Shown: positions 24,786-33,457 of the stretch, piece by piece | Layout: each line of letters begins with the position of its first letter | Position numbering within the stretch: the stretch's first letter is position 1 | Source of the DNA: a virus | Strand: one strand, 5' to 3' | DNA length: 56,882 nucleotides | IMG/VR virus record: IMGVR_UViG_3300007514_000698 | Location: 1-56,882 of that record | Translations under genes and position numbers: made by a program | The notes under the pieces: generated by a model | Told to the model about the DNA's origin: nothing | The model's input: only the letters and a program-made list of their open reading frames with translations | Databases searched by the model: none

Positions 24786-27201
24786 ATCTTTGTTGTGGTG
24801 ATAATCCCTTAAACTCGTTATTGTCTGCACTTTTTATTCCCGAATCAATTTTTACATCACTTGTACTGAAGGAGTAACTATCTTGCGAACCATTATTATT
24901 CATATAAACATTACCCCCTTGTTTGCCCGCAAATTGATAATCAGGTAGTACAGGGGCGATATTCATCCCTCTTTGTTTTGAGTATGCACCTTGTAATAAT
25001 GTAAGATTTTCAACAGCTCTTTTTCCAACATCCATAAAATAATCACTAGGCCCATCACCTTTAGTATTCCATAAAACACCCATATTAAGATTATACCCCG
25101 GCCCACTATCATTTCCATCTAAGATTGCTTTCTTTAAACCTGGCCAGTTGCCTTGTGTATAAAAGCTAGAACCCATATTGTATGCCATATCTGTTAATGC
25201 AACTTTCGCAGAACCAGTTAAACCTCTCCAATTATCTTCACCTATCCACTTCTTGGCCATTGCTTGAAAGAATGGCCATTCAAGTCTCATTAATGCTCGA
25301 CCTTCTGTTTCGCTTATTCCTCTTTTACCGTCATATAATTCTTTTAAGGTTCTATCGGTGATTCCAACAAATTTTAATTGGTCTGCGGCACCATCTTTAT
25401 CTAAATTGAAACCATAACCAATACTCTTACCTATTGATCCATCTTGTCGTTTATCGTCATAAGAGAATGTTCTAAATTGTTCATAACCCATAGTATTTTT
25501 AATACCAAGAAATATATCATCACCTACGACTGTTTTAAAATCATCTTTGAGTGCTTTACCAATCGATCCTTCACCTAAAACATTAGCAACTTTTCTAGTG
25601 GATTCCCCTAGTGCAGCCTTGATGTCAAGAAAATCTTCTCCGATTTTTGGTTGATCTGTTTTACTAATAAATGCTACATTCTTTTTTAAGATTTCTAGAT
25701 TTTTCTTTGCTTTCTGTAAATCCTTTTCTGCTTTATTTAATGTTGATTGATCTTCATCAGGATCAAACAATTTTCCTTTACCTAATTTCTTCCCTTCAAA
25801 TTGGTTGCCTCCTGGGCCAGACATTTGTTTCCATAGTTTTAAATCTTTTACTCGTTTTTCTAAATTAATTGCCTTCTCCTCTGCCTCTTGAATCATTTTT
25901 TGATTACCTTCATCATAATTAAATGCTCCACGAGGCGCCTTTCTTTTCCATCCTAAAAATTCGGCACCTTTCGGGTATTTATCCATAATCCAATTATGTA
26001 TTGAATCTGTATAACTCAAAAAGGTATGCGCCATCAACTGCAAAGTTTCATCTACTCCTCTTGTTACTTCATGTCTGTAGTGCCAAGCGAGTGCGGTCAG
26101 ACCGACAGCAATACCGATAGGACTCAAAGCAAGTCTTACTGCACCTATAAGTAACATGATACTACCACGAAGTAATGCACCGACTTTTGTAACAAAAGAT
26201 TTTGTTGACATACCAAATATTTTTGAGATAAGAAACATCCCAACAATGGTATTAAGAAATGATGTGAAACCCTCTGTAAGTGTGGGGCCAAACCAACTGG
26301 TAAACACCTTATTAATATCTTTTGTTAATGTTCCATCATATCCAAATATAGCAGTTGCAACCCAATTTGCCATGTTTTTAAAAAAGTCAAGTGCAAACTC
26401 TCCAATACTTTCTATTGATTTTGTAATACTCCACATTTTTGCAAAAAAATCACCTTCTTGCCAACCTTCAAAGTCTTTCGTTAAATTATCCATTAACTTT
26501 TTTAGATCATCCATTGTGTCCATGAAAAAATTGAAAGTTGCTGGGAGAGTATACTTCTTGAACCAATCAACAAAGGGTGTCATAAACTCAATCATTTTAA
26601 AGAATAATTCTTTCATATTGGTAAGAAACTTTTTTGTATTTTCCCATAGTTTCTTTATATCACCAACACTTAGATTTTTACCGAGTGCAAAAGCAGTCAT
26701 AATTCCTAAGAACCACATAAAATATGTTTTGATTTTATCCCAAACTTTTTTCATACCATCCCATATATTATCTCGTTTTTGTATCATCCAATCTTTCAAT
26801 CCCATCCAACCTGACGAAAACTTTTCACCCAATTTTTCAAACATCTTTTTGAGTTCTTTTTTAGTCTCTGATTCTTTTTCTACTGTTTTCATTCCAAGTT
26901 GTGCATTAATATCACTTGTTTTTTTAGTTTCTTCTACAATTTCTTTAGTTTGTTCTTTCGTTTGTTTTTCAATATCTTTAGTTTGTTTATCTGTTTTTTC
27001 TTTTAGATCATCTCGTAACCCTTGTAGTTCTTTAACAACTGCGGCCAATCCTTCTTTATTATCTTTTGCTTGCATGAGTCCGATTGCCCAACCATCTGCT
27101 CCTTTGGACATATCTAAGCCACCAGAAGATTTTTGTTGTCCTTCTTCTCCTACTCCTCTTGGATCGGGTGGTGTTCCCCCTTTACTGGGTGGTTTTTTCA
27201 T
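24784..27201 (-). CDS. Tape-measure-like tail protein with C-terminal lysozyme domain
   Basis: The 805-residue protein has a Pro/Gly-rich start, a long coiled coil (about 60-130, KEKTDKQTKDIEKQTKEQ), several hydrophobic segments (FMWFLGIMTAFALG, MFLISKIFGM, LIGAVRLALSPIGIAVGLTALAW), then a second coiled coil near 440-520. Residues about 590-735 form a T4-lysozyme-like GH24 domain: YEQFRTFSYDDK, SIGKSIGYGFNLD, ETEGRALMRLEW and LTGSAKVALTDMAYNMG. Its place after gp26/gp51 matches T4 gene 29. It probably sets tail length and digests peptidoglycan at infection, replacing the lysozyme missing from gp5. Confidence 0.78.
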   Translation of the reverse strand: MKKPPSKGGTPPDPRGVGEEGQQKSSGGLDMSKGADGWAIGLMQAKDNKEGLAAVVKELQGLRDDLKEKTDKQTKDIEKQTKEQTKEIVEETKKTSDINAQLGMKTVEKESETKKELKKMFEKLGEKFSSGWMGLKDWMIQKRDNIWDGMKKVWDKIKTYFMWFLGIMTAFALGKNLSVGDIKKLWENTKKFLTNMKELFFKMIEFMTPFVDWFKKYTLPATFNFFMDTMDDLKKLMDNLTKDFEGWQEGDFFAKMWSITKSIESIGEFALDFFKNMANWVATAIFGYDGTLTKDINKVFTSWFGPTLTEGFTSFLNTIVGMFLISKIFGMSTKSFVTKVGALLRGSIMLLIGAVRLALSPIGIAVGLTALAWHYRHEVTRGVDETLQLMAHTFLSYTDSIHNWIMDKYPKGAEFLGWKRKAPRGAFNYDEGNQKMIQEAEEKAINLEKRVKDLKLWKQMSGPGGNQFEGKKLGKGKLFDPDEDQSTLNKAEKDLQKAKKNLEILKKNVAFISKTDQPKIGEDFLDIKAALGESTRKVANVLGEGSIGKALKDDFKTVVGDDIFLGIKNTMGYEQFRTFSYDDKRQDGSIGKSIGYGFNLDKDGAADQLKFVGITDRTLKELYDGKRGISETEGRALMRLEWPFFQAMAKKWIGEDNWRGLTGSAKVALTDMAYNMGSSFYTQGNWPGLKKAILDGNDSGPGYNLNMGVLWNTKGDGPSDYFMDVGKRAVENLTLLQGAYSKQRGMNIAPVLPDYQFAGKQGGNVYMNNNGSQDSYSFSTSDVKIDSGIKSADNNEFKGLSPQQR

Positions 27202-27219
27202 TTTTTAAATCCTTATAGG

Positions 27220-27408
27220 TTACTTGTTACGTTGTTGTTCTTGTTGTTTTCGTTCTTCTTCTAAATGTTGACTTAATAATTGTAAATATATTTCTTTTTC
27301 CCAAGGCAACATACCTTCAACCTCAGATAATGACCATTTGTGATGGTGTATCAGACTAAAATTTGTATTATAATAGTTCTGTAGACTTTCACTACTGAGG
27401 CTTAACCG
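27220..27408 (-). CDS. 51: gp51-like extension reached by -1 frameshift from gp26
   Basis: This frame has 62 codons from the slip site to TAA at 27220. It reads LIHHHKWSLSEVEGMLPWEKEIYLQ followed by a Gln/Glu/Arg-rich tail, a pattern known from gp51-like baseplate hub chaperones. No ATG, GTG or TTG start lies between the slip site and the conserved part; the only internal Met would leave 30 residues. It is therefore best read as the tail of a gp26-gp51 fusion made by a -1 slip. A rare non-standard start is the alternative. Confidence 0.7.
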   Translation of the reverse strand, partial: RLSLSSESLQNYYNTNFSLIHHHKWSLSEVEGMLPWEKEIYLQLLSQHLEEERKQQEQQRNK

Positions 27409-28142
27409 AAAAAAGACTGTAGACCCTCCAAGACTTTTTTATCTTTCCATCCACAGACTTTTTTATCTTTTCCCTTACCTGTTTTAAAATTACATTTAAG
27501 TTCAACTTCATGTGATAATTTTGGCATTGTATTAAAGAATTCTTTGATCTTCTGAAACTCTGTATCGGGTAATGATTCAAAGAATTCATGTAATTCTTCT
27601 TTCGTATGATCTTTAGCAGGATATGTACTATCTTTATCCCATATAGTTTCTAGACAACTTACTAATGAAGTGAATATCATTTCTACATCTGAATCTGATC
27701 CATTTTCTTCCATACCTATTTTACTTTCAATCGAAGGGTATTTCATTATTATACCAATGTTATCAGTTAATTCAATTTTATTAGTATGTTCCTTTTCAGT
27801 TTTAACACCTACATTCATTAAATTGACATTGAAACTAATTGGATTTTTACATTCTTGACATTCTATTTCTAAATCTATTTCTTCACCTTTAGATTTTGCT
27901 CTTAATTGTAAAAAGATATACTCAAGATCAAACATTGGTAAAGTTTTTGCATTGACTTTTTCTGATACACAACTATCAATAATATCTGCTACAGCATTCA
28001 TTATAGTTTCTTCTTTTTCTGTCTCTAATGCTAAAAGAAGTATTTTTTCTTCTTTAACTAAGAAGGGTCTGTAGTTTAACACGTTCCCTGTTGAGGGTAA
28101 GGTTAATTGATATTTTGGTGTAGTTATTCTTGGTAATGCCAT
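27402..28142 (-). CDS. 26: Baseplate hub assembly chaperone gp26
   Basis: The 246-residue product begins ALPRITTPKYQLTLPSTGNVLNYRPFLVKEEKILLLA, typical of gp26 in T4-like marine phages. A zinc-ribbon-like pair ECQECKNPISFNV sits near residue 95, and a second cysteine set (LKCNF, KVCGWKDKK) near the C-terminus. gp26 helps assemble the baseplate hub and is not a major virion protein. Its last codons carry a T TTT TTC slippery site, six bases before the stop, giving a probable -1 frameshift product. RBS AAAGGAG lies upstream. Confidence 0.9.
   Translation of the reverse strand: MALPRITTPKYQLTLPSTGNVLNYRPFLVKEEKILLLALETEKEETIMNAVADIIDSCVSEKVNAKTLPMFDLEYIFLQLRAKSKGEEIDLEIECQECKNPISFNVNLMNVGVKTEKEHTNKIELTDNIGIIMKYPSIESKIGMEENGSDSDVEMIFTSLVSCLETIWDKDSTYPAKDHTKEELHEFFESLPDTEFQKIKEFFNTMPKLSHEVELKCNFKTGKGKDKKVCGWKDKKVLEGLQSFFG
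27408..27414 (-). other. -1 frameshift slippery heptamer T TTT TTC
   Basis: On the minus strand the gp26 codons TCT TTT TTC GGT TAA contain T TTT TTC in the correct zero-frame phase for a -1 slip. After the slip, codons CGG TTA AGC lead straight into the gp51-like frame. This is a canonical X XXY YYZ site. Confidence 0.75.
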
Positions 28143-28189
28143 TTCATGTCTCCTTTAATTTAATAATATAAAATTATGTATTAATCTTA

Positions 28190-29149
28190 TTATGCTTCGA
28201 ATACGTCTAAATTAGAATTATTTCCTCTGGTATTTACTCCCTTTGGTGGATCATTGTTTACGCCAGGTTGTCGTCTATCGGTCAGTCTCTTTTGGAGTTC
28301 TTCAAATTCTGAAAACGCATCATCAGATTCTATGTTACTTAAATCGGGTAGAGGTGAATTAGGTATATCTTCAAATATCTTTCCCCCTGACAATCCCTTG
28401 CGAGGTTCTACTATCATATCTCTAAAAGTCCAATTTACTGTCATCCTTTGGATAGTATTTGATGCACTATAATCTAGTTGCAAAGGTGAAAGTAGTTTTG
28501 GGTATGCATCAACTAATGTATATTTACACACACTTCCTATATCACTAGTTGTAGCAAATTTTTGATGTTTAGATAATTGATGTATTTCTAATGTTCCAAC
28601 ATATTCATTAAACCAACCAACACTTTGATTTGGTTTATACATTAGGTCTTGCCAAGTTTCAAAGAAATGATACTCATCCATTGATTCACTCACATAAAAT
28701 GATGATGAAATTTCATCAAAGAGTTTATCGTATACATATTCCTTTTTAAGTCCATATGTCTTGAGTGCTTTAGTTGCTATATTATTGCCAGGTATAGAGA
28801 TTTGATGACAATTAAATCCAATCTGTCTAAGTTTAGAAAGTCCCCATTTTTTTATTAATTTTGAAGCAGGAGTCATTACAATTTTAAATAAGGAAGGTCT
28901 TGCCCACAATCCTGATTCATTACCAATATCCCTGACGAATTTACTAAGTGTATTATCATGCGTAGTTCTCGCATCACCTACATCTGGATTTACAACTCTA
29001 CTGAAACCTATAGGAATATTTGTTCCAATAGTAATTCCTGGCCCAAAAACACCAGAACCGCCCCCTCCGAAGATTCTTTGGAGATTTAGATTTCCCCCAA
29101 CACCTCTACCTCTTTGGTTAAATATATTTCCGCCTAGTCTTATAGCCAT
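28190..29149 (-). CDS. 54: Baseplate tail-tube initiator gp54
   Basis: The 319-residue protein has the tail-tube-like core RPSLFKIVMTP, GFNCHQISIPGNNIATKALKTYG, then LVDAYPKLLSPLQLDYSASNTIQRMTVNWTFRDM. These match the tail-tube fold shared by gp19, gp48 and gp54; position beside gp4 and length favour gp54. gp54 caps the baseplate hub and starts tube polymerisation. The first 45 residues are Gly-rich. It overlaps the next upstream gene by one base. Confidence 0.82.
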   Translation of the reverse strand: MAIRLGGNIFNQRGRGVGGNLNLQRIFGGGGSGVFGPGITIGTNIPIGFSRVVNPDVGDARTTHDNTLSKFVRDIGNESGLWARPSLFKIVMTPASKLIKKWGLSKLRQIGFNCHQISIPGNNIATKALKTYGLKKEYVYDKLFDEISSSFYVSESMDEYHFFETWQDLMYKPNQSVGWFNEYVGTLEIHQLSKHQKFATTSDIGSVCKYTLVDAYPKLLSPLQLDYSASNTIQRMTVNWTFRDMIVEPRKGLSGGKIFEDIPNSPLPDLSNIESDDAFSEFEELQKRLTDRRQPGVNNDPPKGVNTRGNNSNLDVFEA

Positions 29150-29673
29150 TAGTTGTTAGTTCCTTTTAGTATTTTTAATCGTTGTTGTTCCCAAATGAGT
29201 TCACTTTTTACTGGAACTCTGTTTTTTGTTATTAGGTTAGTTCTAAAGAACATTTCATAAGAACTTCTCATTACATTTTCCCATTCATCATCATAAATTT
29301 GAATTAATGGAGTTTGTAAATTATCATATCTATAACTACGCATACAAACTAATGCTGATCGCCATGGTCTTTGTTGCAATACTCTTAGAAATCCTTTATA
29401 CTCGAAGAATCTTAAATTACCTCTTACCCGAAAGAATCTACTCAAAGATTTTATTAGATCATCTCTCATATCATTTTTAAGGTAATTAAAATTTAATCCT
29501 TGAAATCCCCCTTGAAACAAGCGAGTTACCAAGACAACAGGGTACATATCCCAATAGGGTATACTGTCTTTTGTAACAGTTGTAGCAATATACCTATAAG
29601 TGTATAGTCTGCCCCTTAAAGCGACTCCTACTGGATTACCCAGTTTCATTAATTCTGATGGTGAGTTTAACAT
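29149..29673 (-). CDS. Conserved phage structural protein, unnamed
   Basis: The 174-residue product has a segment IPYWDMYPVVLVTRLFQGGFQGLNFNYLKNDMRDDLI, which I recognise as a conserved motif of T4-like phages without a secure name. A virion or DNA-end role is possible from its place between gp54 and gp4. TATAAATA lies 6 nt upstream of the ATG and no Shine-Dalgarno is visible, suggesting a leaderless late message. Confidence 0.7.
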   Translation of the reverse strand: MLNSPSELMKLGNPVGVALRGRLYTYRYIATTVTKDSIPYWDMYPVVLVTRLFQGGFQGLNFNYLKNDMRDDLIKSLSRFFRVRGNLRFFEYKGFLRVLQQRPWRSALVCMRSYRYDNLQTPLIQIYDDEWENVMRSSYEMFFRTNLITKNRVPVKSELIWEQQRLKILKGTNN

Positions 29674-29679
29674 TTCTTT

Positions 29680-29687
29680 TATTTATA
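29680..29687 (-). promoter_or_regulatory. T4-type late promoter (TATAAATA), leaderless geometry
   Basis: Minus-strand TATAAATA is followed by AAAGAA and ATG. With T4 spacing +1 would be one base before the ATG. It lies in the short gap between the gp4 gene and this gene. Confidence 0.5.
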
Positions 29688-29690
29688 AGG

Positions 29691-30140
29691 TTAATGCTTG
29701 ATTCCTAGTTCTTTTTCTGTAATAACTACAAATTTCCAATCTCTTTTTTCTGCATATAAGTACGCAGCTCTCCATTTTGCCTGATTTACCATGTATGCCA
29801 TGACTGCTTCTCTATAACCTTTCGTCTTTCTAACTGGTTCTTTAGGTGGGAAACATTGATTACTGGGTTTGATCTCAATAATGTATTTTTGTACTTTTGA
29901 ATGTTTATCCCTAACTTTTACATAAAAATCCACTAGGTATTTCCTAGTTTTCTTTTCTACTGGATTATAGTAGGGTATTCTGATTGTTTCTGATCCCCAT
30001 TCCAATACGAATGGATTATTATCTAGGTATTTCATGTAAATTAGTTCCCATCCAGAGCGATGTTCACATTCTTGGAGATTTCCTACATATTTCTCTTTAT
30101 TCTTTACTTTATATTTTCCAACTTTAGGATATTTTTTCAT
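29691..30140 (-). CDS. 4: Head completion nuclease gp4
   Basis: The 149-residue product matches T4 gp4: ECEHRSGWELIYMKYLD, then LEWGSETIRIPYYNPVEKKTRKYLVDFYV and YIIEIKPSNQ. Together they form a TnsA-like PD-(D/E)XK nuclease core (Glu, Asp, E-x-K). The C-terminal QAKWRAAYLYAEKRDWKFVVITEKELG is also conserved. gp4 finishes packaged heads before tail joining. A minus-strand TATAAATA lies about 38 nt upstream. Confidence 0.9.
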   Translation of the reverse strand: MKKYPKVGKYKVKNKEKYVGNLQECEHRSGWELIYMKYLDNNPFVLEWGSETIRIPYYNPVEKKTRKYLVDFYVKVRDKHSKVQKYIIEIKPSNQCFPPKEPVRKTKGYREAVMAYMVNQAKWRAAYLYAEKRDWKFVVITEKELGIKH

Positions 30141-30148
30141 AAAACTCT

Positions 30149-30185
30149 TATAAATACTGTTATAGAATATATAGTAGTATTTATA
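30149..30185. promoter_or_regulatory. Face-to-face late promoters for gp48 and gp4
   Basis: TATAAATA on the plus strand (30149-30156) points to gp48. TATAAATA on the minus strand (30178-30185) points to gp4. Each lies inside the other's leader, so the two 5' untranslated regions overlap. The boxes plus flanking CT/AG make an inverted repeat TATAAATACT...AGTATTTATA. Confidence 0.7.
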
Positions 30186-30199
30186 ACAGGGAGAAGCAA

Positions 30200-31474
30200 A
30201 TGGCAGAAATTAGACCAGACGGTACTGTTGTTTTGGACGAAGTAGTGGTACAGGGTAAGGCAGAGACTAGTAGACTTAGTAGGGGAGCTTTTAAATCGAA
30301 TAATGCGACTATTCATAAGTACCCATTATTTCTAGATAGGGGAGCACCAGGCCCAGAAAAACAAAGAAGAATTGAAGAACGATCTAGGGAATGTATAAGA
30401 TTTACTGCTATTAGACAGCCTGGTCTTACTCTAAGCAAGAAGGATATAGAAGCAATTCGTTTAGCTGTTCTGCAAGGGAAAACACAGAAACAAAAACAGA
30501 TTGCAGCTACAGAAAGACAACTTAATGGTGTTGATTTTCTGGAACAACAAGGAGTTCGTACTGAGGCAGAATCAAAACAGTTAAGGGATAAATTGATCTC
30601 GCAATTAGCTCGAGAAAAAGGAGAAAGATCAGATATTGATAAATTTCTACAAACTGGTGGTGCAGAAGGAAGTATAGATGGTTTGAAACTTCTCGAATCT
30701 CTTGGTTTTGGAATTGAAGCTTTTATTGACATAGGTAGAACTCAACTCAAACAACCCTCGGTTGCGTTAGAACATTGTTTTCTTTATATGCCCGCATCTG
30801 TCGTTTACAATGAAAGTGCAACATGGAATACGGAAGGTATAGGTGCTTTGGGTCAGGGGGTTAGAGAACTTATCAAGAGTGATGCTGGTATAAGTGATAT
30901 AATGAAAAGATTTGGTTCTGGAATTGTAACAAATCTTGCAAAAACTGCTGCTGTTGCTGGTGGTGCTATGATCGCTGGTACATTTGGTGCAGTTGCAACT
31001 GCGCTCGGTGGTGGTGGTGTTACTAGTGCGATTGGTCAATCTTTTAGACTTGCACAGAATCCTTATGAAGAACAATTATTTCAAGGTATTCCATTTAGAG
31101 TGTTTAATTTTACTTTTGATTTTATTGCAACATCAGAAACAGAATATCTACAAGTTCAGAAGATAATTAAAATGTTTAGGAAACATTCTAGACCAACATT
31201 TGCAATAAATGATGGTAGTGGAACTCAAAACGAAGCACTTTACAGTTACCCTAATGAATTTAATATTGAGTTTATGCATTTAGAGGATGATGTATACCAG
31301 ACAAATCCTCATTTACCTAGATTGCACAATACTGTATTAACAAACATTACAACTAACTTTGCACCTGATGGATGGATTGCACATGACAAAGGTGAACCAC
31401 TTTCTATTGTTGTCCAAATGGCATTTACCGAAGTTAGAAAGAATACAAGTGAAGATATAGATAAAGGTTACTAA
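30200..31474 (+). CDS. 48: Baseplate tail-tube cap gp48
   Basis: The 424-residue protein ends with the gp48 signature: NPYEEQLFQGIPFRVFNFTFDFIATSETEY, IIKMFRKHSRPTF, LPRLHNTVLTNITTNFAPDGWIAHDKGEP. A hydrophobic Gly/Ala stretch near residues 245-280 (AAVAGGAMIAGTFGAVATALGGGG) is a tape-measure-contact region in relatives. gp48 sits between hub and tube. First gene of the plus-strand tail operon, with a late promoter 40 nt upstream and GGGAG ribosome site. Confidence 0.9.
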   Translation: MAEIRPDGTVVLDEVVVQGKAETSRLSRGAFKSNNATIHKYPLFLDRGAPGPEKQRRIEERSRECIRFTAIRQPGLTLSKKDIEAIRLAVLQGKTQKQKQIAATERQLNGVDFLEQQGVRTEAESKQLRDKLISQLAREKGERSDIDKFLQTGGAEGSIDGLKLLESLGFGIEAFIDIGRTQLKQPSVALEHCFLYMPASVVYNESATWNTEGIGALGQGVRELIKSDAGISDIMKRFGSGIVTNLAKTAAVAGGAMIAGTFGAVATALGGGGVTSAIGQSFRLAQNPYEEQLFQGIPFRVFNFTFDFIATSETEYLQVQKIIKMFRKHSRPTFAINDGSGTQNEALYSYPNEFNIEFMHLEDDVYQTNPHLPRLHNTVLTNITTNFAPDGWIAHDKGEPLSIVVQMAFTEVRKNTSEDIDKGY

Positions 31475-31484
31475 GGAGATACTA

Positions 31485-32024
31485 ATGTCATATTTTAATA
31501 GGTTTCAACTCATAGGTTATGATATTGAAGGGAAAGAGGATCAACTTAATGTCAAACCGATAACAAATATACTGCAAAGAGTAAGAATGAAGATGGATTT
31601 TATTAAGAATAGAGTATTATATGTGGATTTTTCTATTACTGATGGTGATACACCTGAGTCTATTTCTTATGATTATTATGGTACTAGTGGTTTGCATTGG
31701 ATTGTTTTATTTGCACAACAAATTACCAATCCATATTATGAATGGCCCTTAACATATTATGATTTGAATAGATATGTTGACAAGAAATATGGTTCAACTA
31801 AACTTGACCCTCATCATTACGAAGATACGGATGGTAATATAGTTAATGAACCAGGCACACCTATTGGAAATGGTACTACGGATGTTTATGGTAATGCGAC
31901 TACCATAAGTAATATGAAATATGAAGAACTGGAAAATGATAAACGTAGACTCATAAATCTTATCAAACCAGAATATACTGGTGGAATTGAAAAAGAATTA
32001 AGTAACCTATTATCGAAACCATAA
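31485..32024 (+). CDS. 53: Baseplate wedge protein gp53
   Basis: The start MSYFNRFQLIGYDIEG and the LysM-like segment ITDGDTPESISYDYYGTSGLHWIVLFAQQITNPYYEWPLT are diagnostic of gp53 in T4-like phages. It joins wedges to the central hub. 179 residues, near the usual size. RBS AAGGAG. Confidence 0.92.
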   Translation: MSYFNRFQLIGYDIEGKEDQLNVKPITNILQRVRMKMDFIKNRVLYVDFSITDGDTPESISYDYYGTSGLHWIVLFAQQITNPYYEWPLTYYDLNRYVDKKYGSTKLDPHHYEDTDGNIVNEPGTPIGNGTTDVYGNATTISNMKYEELENDKRRLINLIKPEYTGGIEKELSNLLSKP

Positions 32025-32025
32025 A

Positions 32026-33447
32026 ATGCCAAAATCACCAGTTACATTTAGAGCGTCTGATGTAGACATAGAATTCATGGAGTTGTTGACCGCAAGTGGA
32101 ACATTCGAGATACTTCCACAAGCTATATCTTTGAATTTATATGAAGATATATACAGACCTAACATTAGTATTGAAATTGGAATGAATGATTCTAAGGATA
32201 TTCCTTTTTTAGGCCCAATCGTGGGTGAAGAATATTTGAATATGAGATGGGCAACAAAATCAACAGGTGGTATGGACACACAATCAGAAGTTTGGCCTGG
32301 TGATATGCATTTGACAAGTATTAAACAAAGACGTATAACAAAAGATCGTCAACAGATATATGTTCTTGAGTTTACTTCTAACCAATCAATAATAAATCAA
32401 AATAGTAAAATTAGTAAATCATATAAAGGAAAGAGAATAGATCAGATTGTATCTGATATTGTTGATAATTGGTTGGATTTAGATGGTCATGCAGATAATG
32501 TTGTTATAGAAGCAACTAAGGGTATAGAGAACATTGTAATACCGAACTGGAAACCATTTGATGCGATTAACTGGTTATGTAAACGTGCAATCAATGAAAA
32601 TAATGTTCCGAACTTTATGTATTGGGAATCTAATGGTGTATATTACTTTAGAAGTATAGATACGTTATTGAAAGCACCAACTGTACAAAAGTTTAGATTG
32701 AATCCAATATCTACTGATTCTACTAAATTGCAAAGTGCAAAAGAAGGTGTAATGGAACTAAATAATCTTGAAATTGCTAGTCAATTTGACGTTATAAGTA
32801 ATGTAAGGAATGGTATGTATGCATCAAAGTTAATTACCCATGATATTACTAAAAAGAAAATAGAAGAAAGAGTATTGGGTTTGGAAGAACTCTATAATAA
32901 TCATATAAATCATGCAGACCCATTTATGCCTATAAGTTTTTCGGAAACAGAATTTACAGTACAAGATAGATATGAGTTTGCAAATTCTATTAGTCCTAAT
33001 AAAAAGAGTGGTGGTCAATTTCAAAGATTCTATGATAGTAACATTAGTTTTTATCCAAAACACGATCAGATGTATGCAGAAAGTGTGAATGATCTTTATG
33101 ATAATAATGTTGAGGAATGGTACTTGAAAAGAAATGCATTGATGAGTACACTAAATCAGATAACATTGAATATTCGGTTTCCTGCTATTTCTGGTTTGCA
33201 AGTTGGACATATGGTTGAAATTGATGTTCCTGCGGCGAGTAAGGTATTGAAGGATTCAAGAGGTAGAGTTGCAAATCCAGAAGATTTAAGAGATAAGTTT
33301 TTGTCGGGTAGATATATCATAACAAAAATAAATCATCATCTTGATATGGTTGATGCTATAGCTCCTATAAAATATACAATGTCTGCACAATTAACAAAAG
33401 ATGCGGTTGGTAGTCCGATACCAGGCACATCAATACCTAAAGGTTAG
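32026..33447 (+). CDS. 27: Baseplate central hub protein gp27
   Basis: The 473-residue protein follows gp53 and precedes gp5, the usual hub position. It has the gp27/GpD-like order: an N-terminal barrel (ISLNLYEDIYRPNISIEIGM), a middle IVIPNWKPFDAINWLCKRAI block and a C-terminal barrel FPAISGLQVGHMVEIDVP. gp27 trimers hold the gp5 spike under the tube. It starts one base after the previous stop with no strong Shine-Dalgarno, so coupling is likely. Confidence 0.85.
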   Translation: MPKSPVTFRASDVDIEFMELLTASGTFEILPQAISLNLYEDIYRPNISIEIGMNDSKDIPFLGPIVGEEYLNMRWATKSTGGMDTQSEVWPGDMHLTSIKQRRITKDRQQIYVLEFTSNQSIINQNSKISKSYKGKRIDQIVSDIVDNWLDLDGHADNVVIEATKGIENIVIPNWKPFDAINWLCKRAINENNVPNFMYWESNGVYYFRSIDTLLKAPTVQKFRLNPISTDSTKLQSAKEGVMELNNLEIASQFDVISNVRNGMYASKLITHDITKKKIEERVLGLEELYNNHINHADPFMPISFSETEFTVQDRYEFANSISPNKKSGGQFQRFYDSNISFYPKHDQMYAESVNDLYDNNVEEWYLKRNALMSTLNQITLNIRFPAISGLQVGHMVEIDVPAASKVLKDSRGRVANPEDLRDKFLSGRYIITKINHHLDMVDAIAPIKYTMSAQLTKDAVGSPIPGTSIPKG

Positions 33448-33457
33448 ATAGACTATG

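Noticed and set aside
26156-27208. 350-codon open frame on the plus strand
   Set aside because: It is antisense to the tape-measure-like gene, has low-complexity Ser/Phe/Ile composition and no ribosome site. It is a shadow of the real minus-strand gene.
27392-27589. 65-codon minus-strand frame across the end of gp26
   Set aside because: It is the +1 frame of gp26 with no ribosome site and stops at once after the slip region; the -1 frame carries the gp51-like sequence instead.
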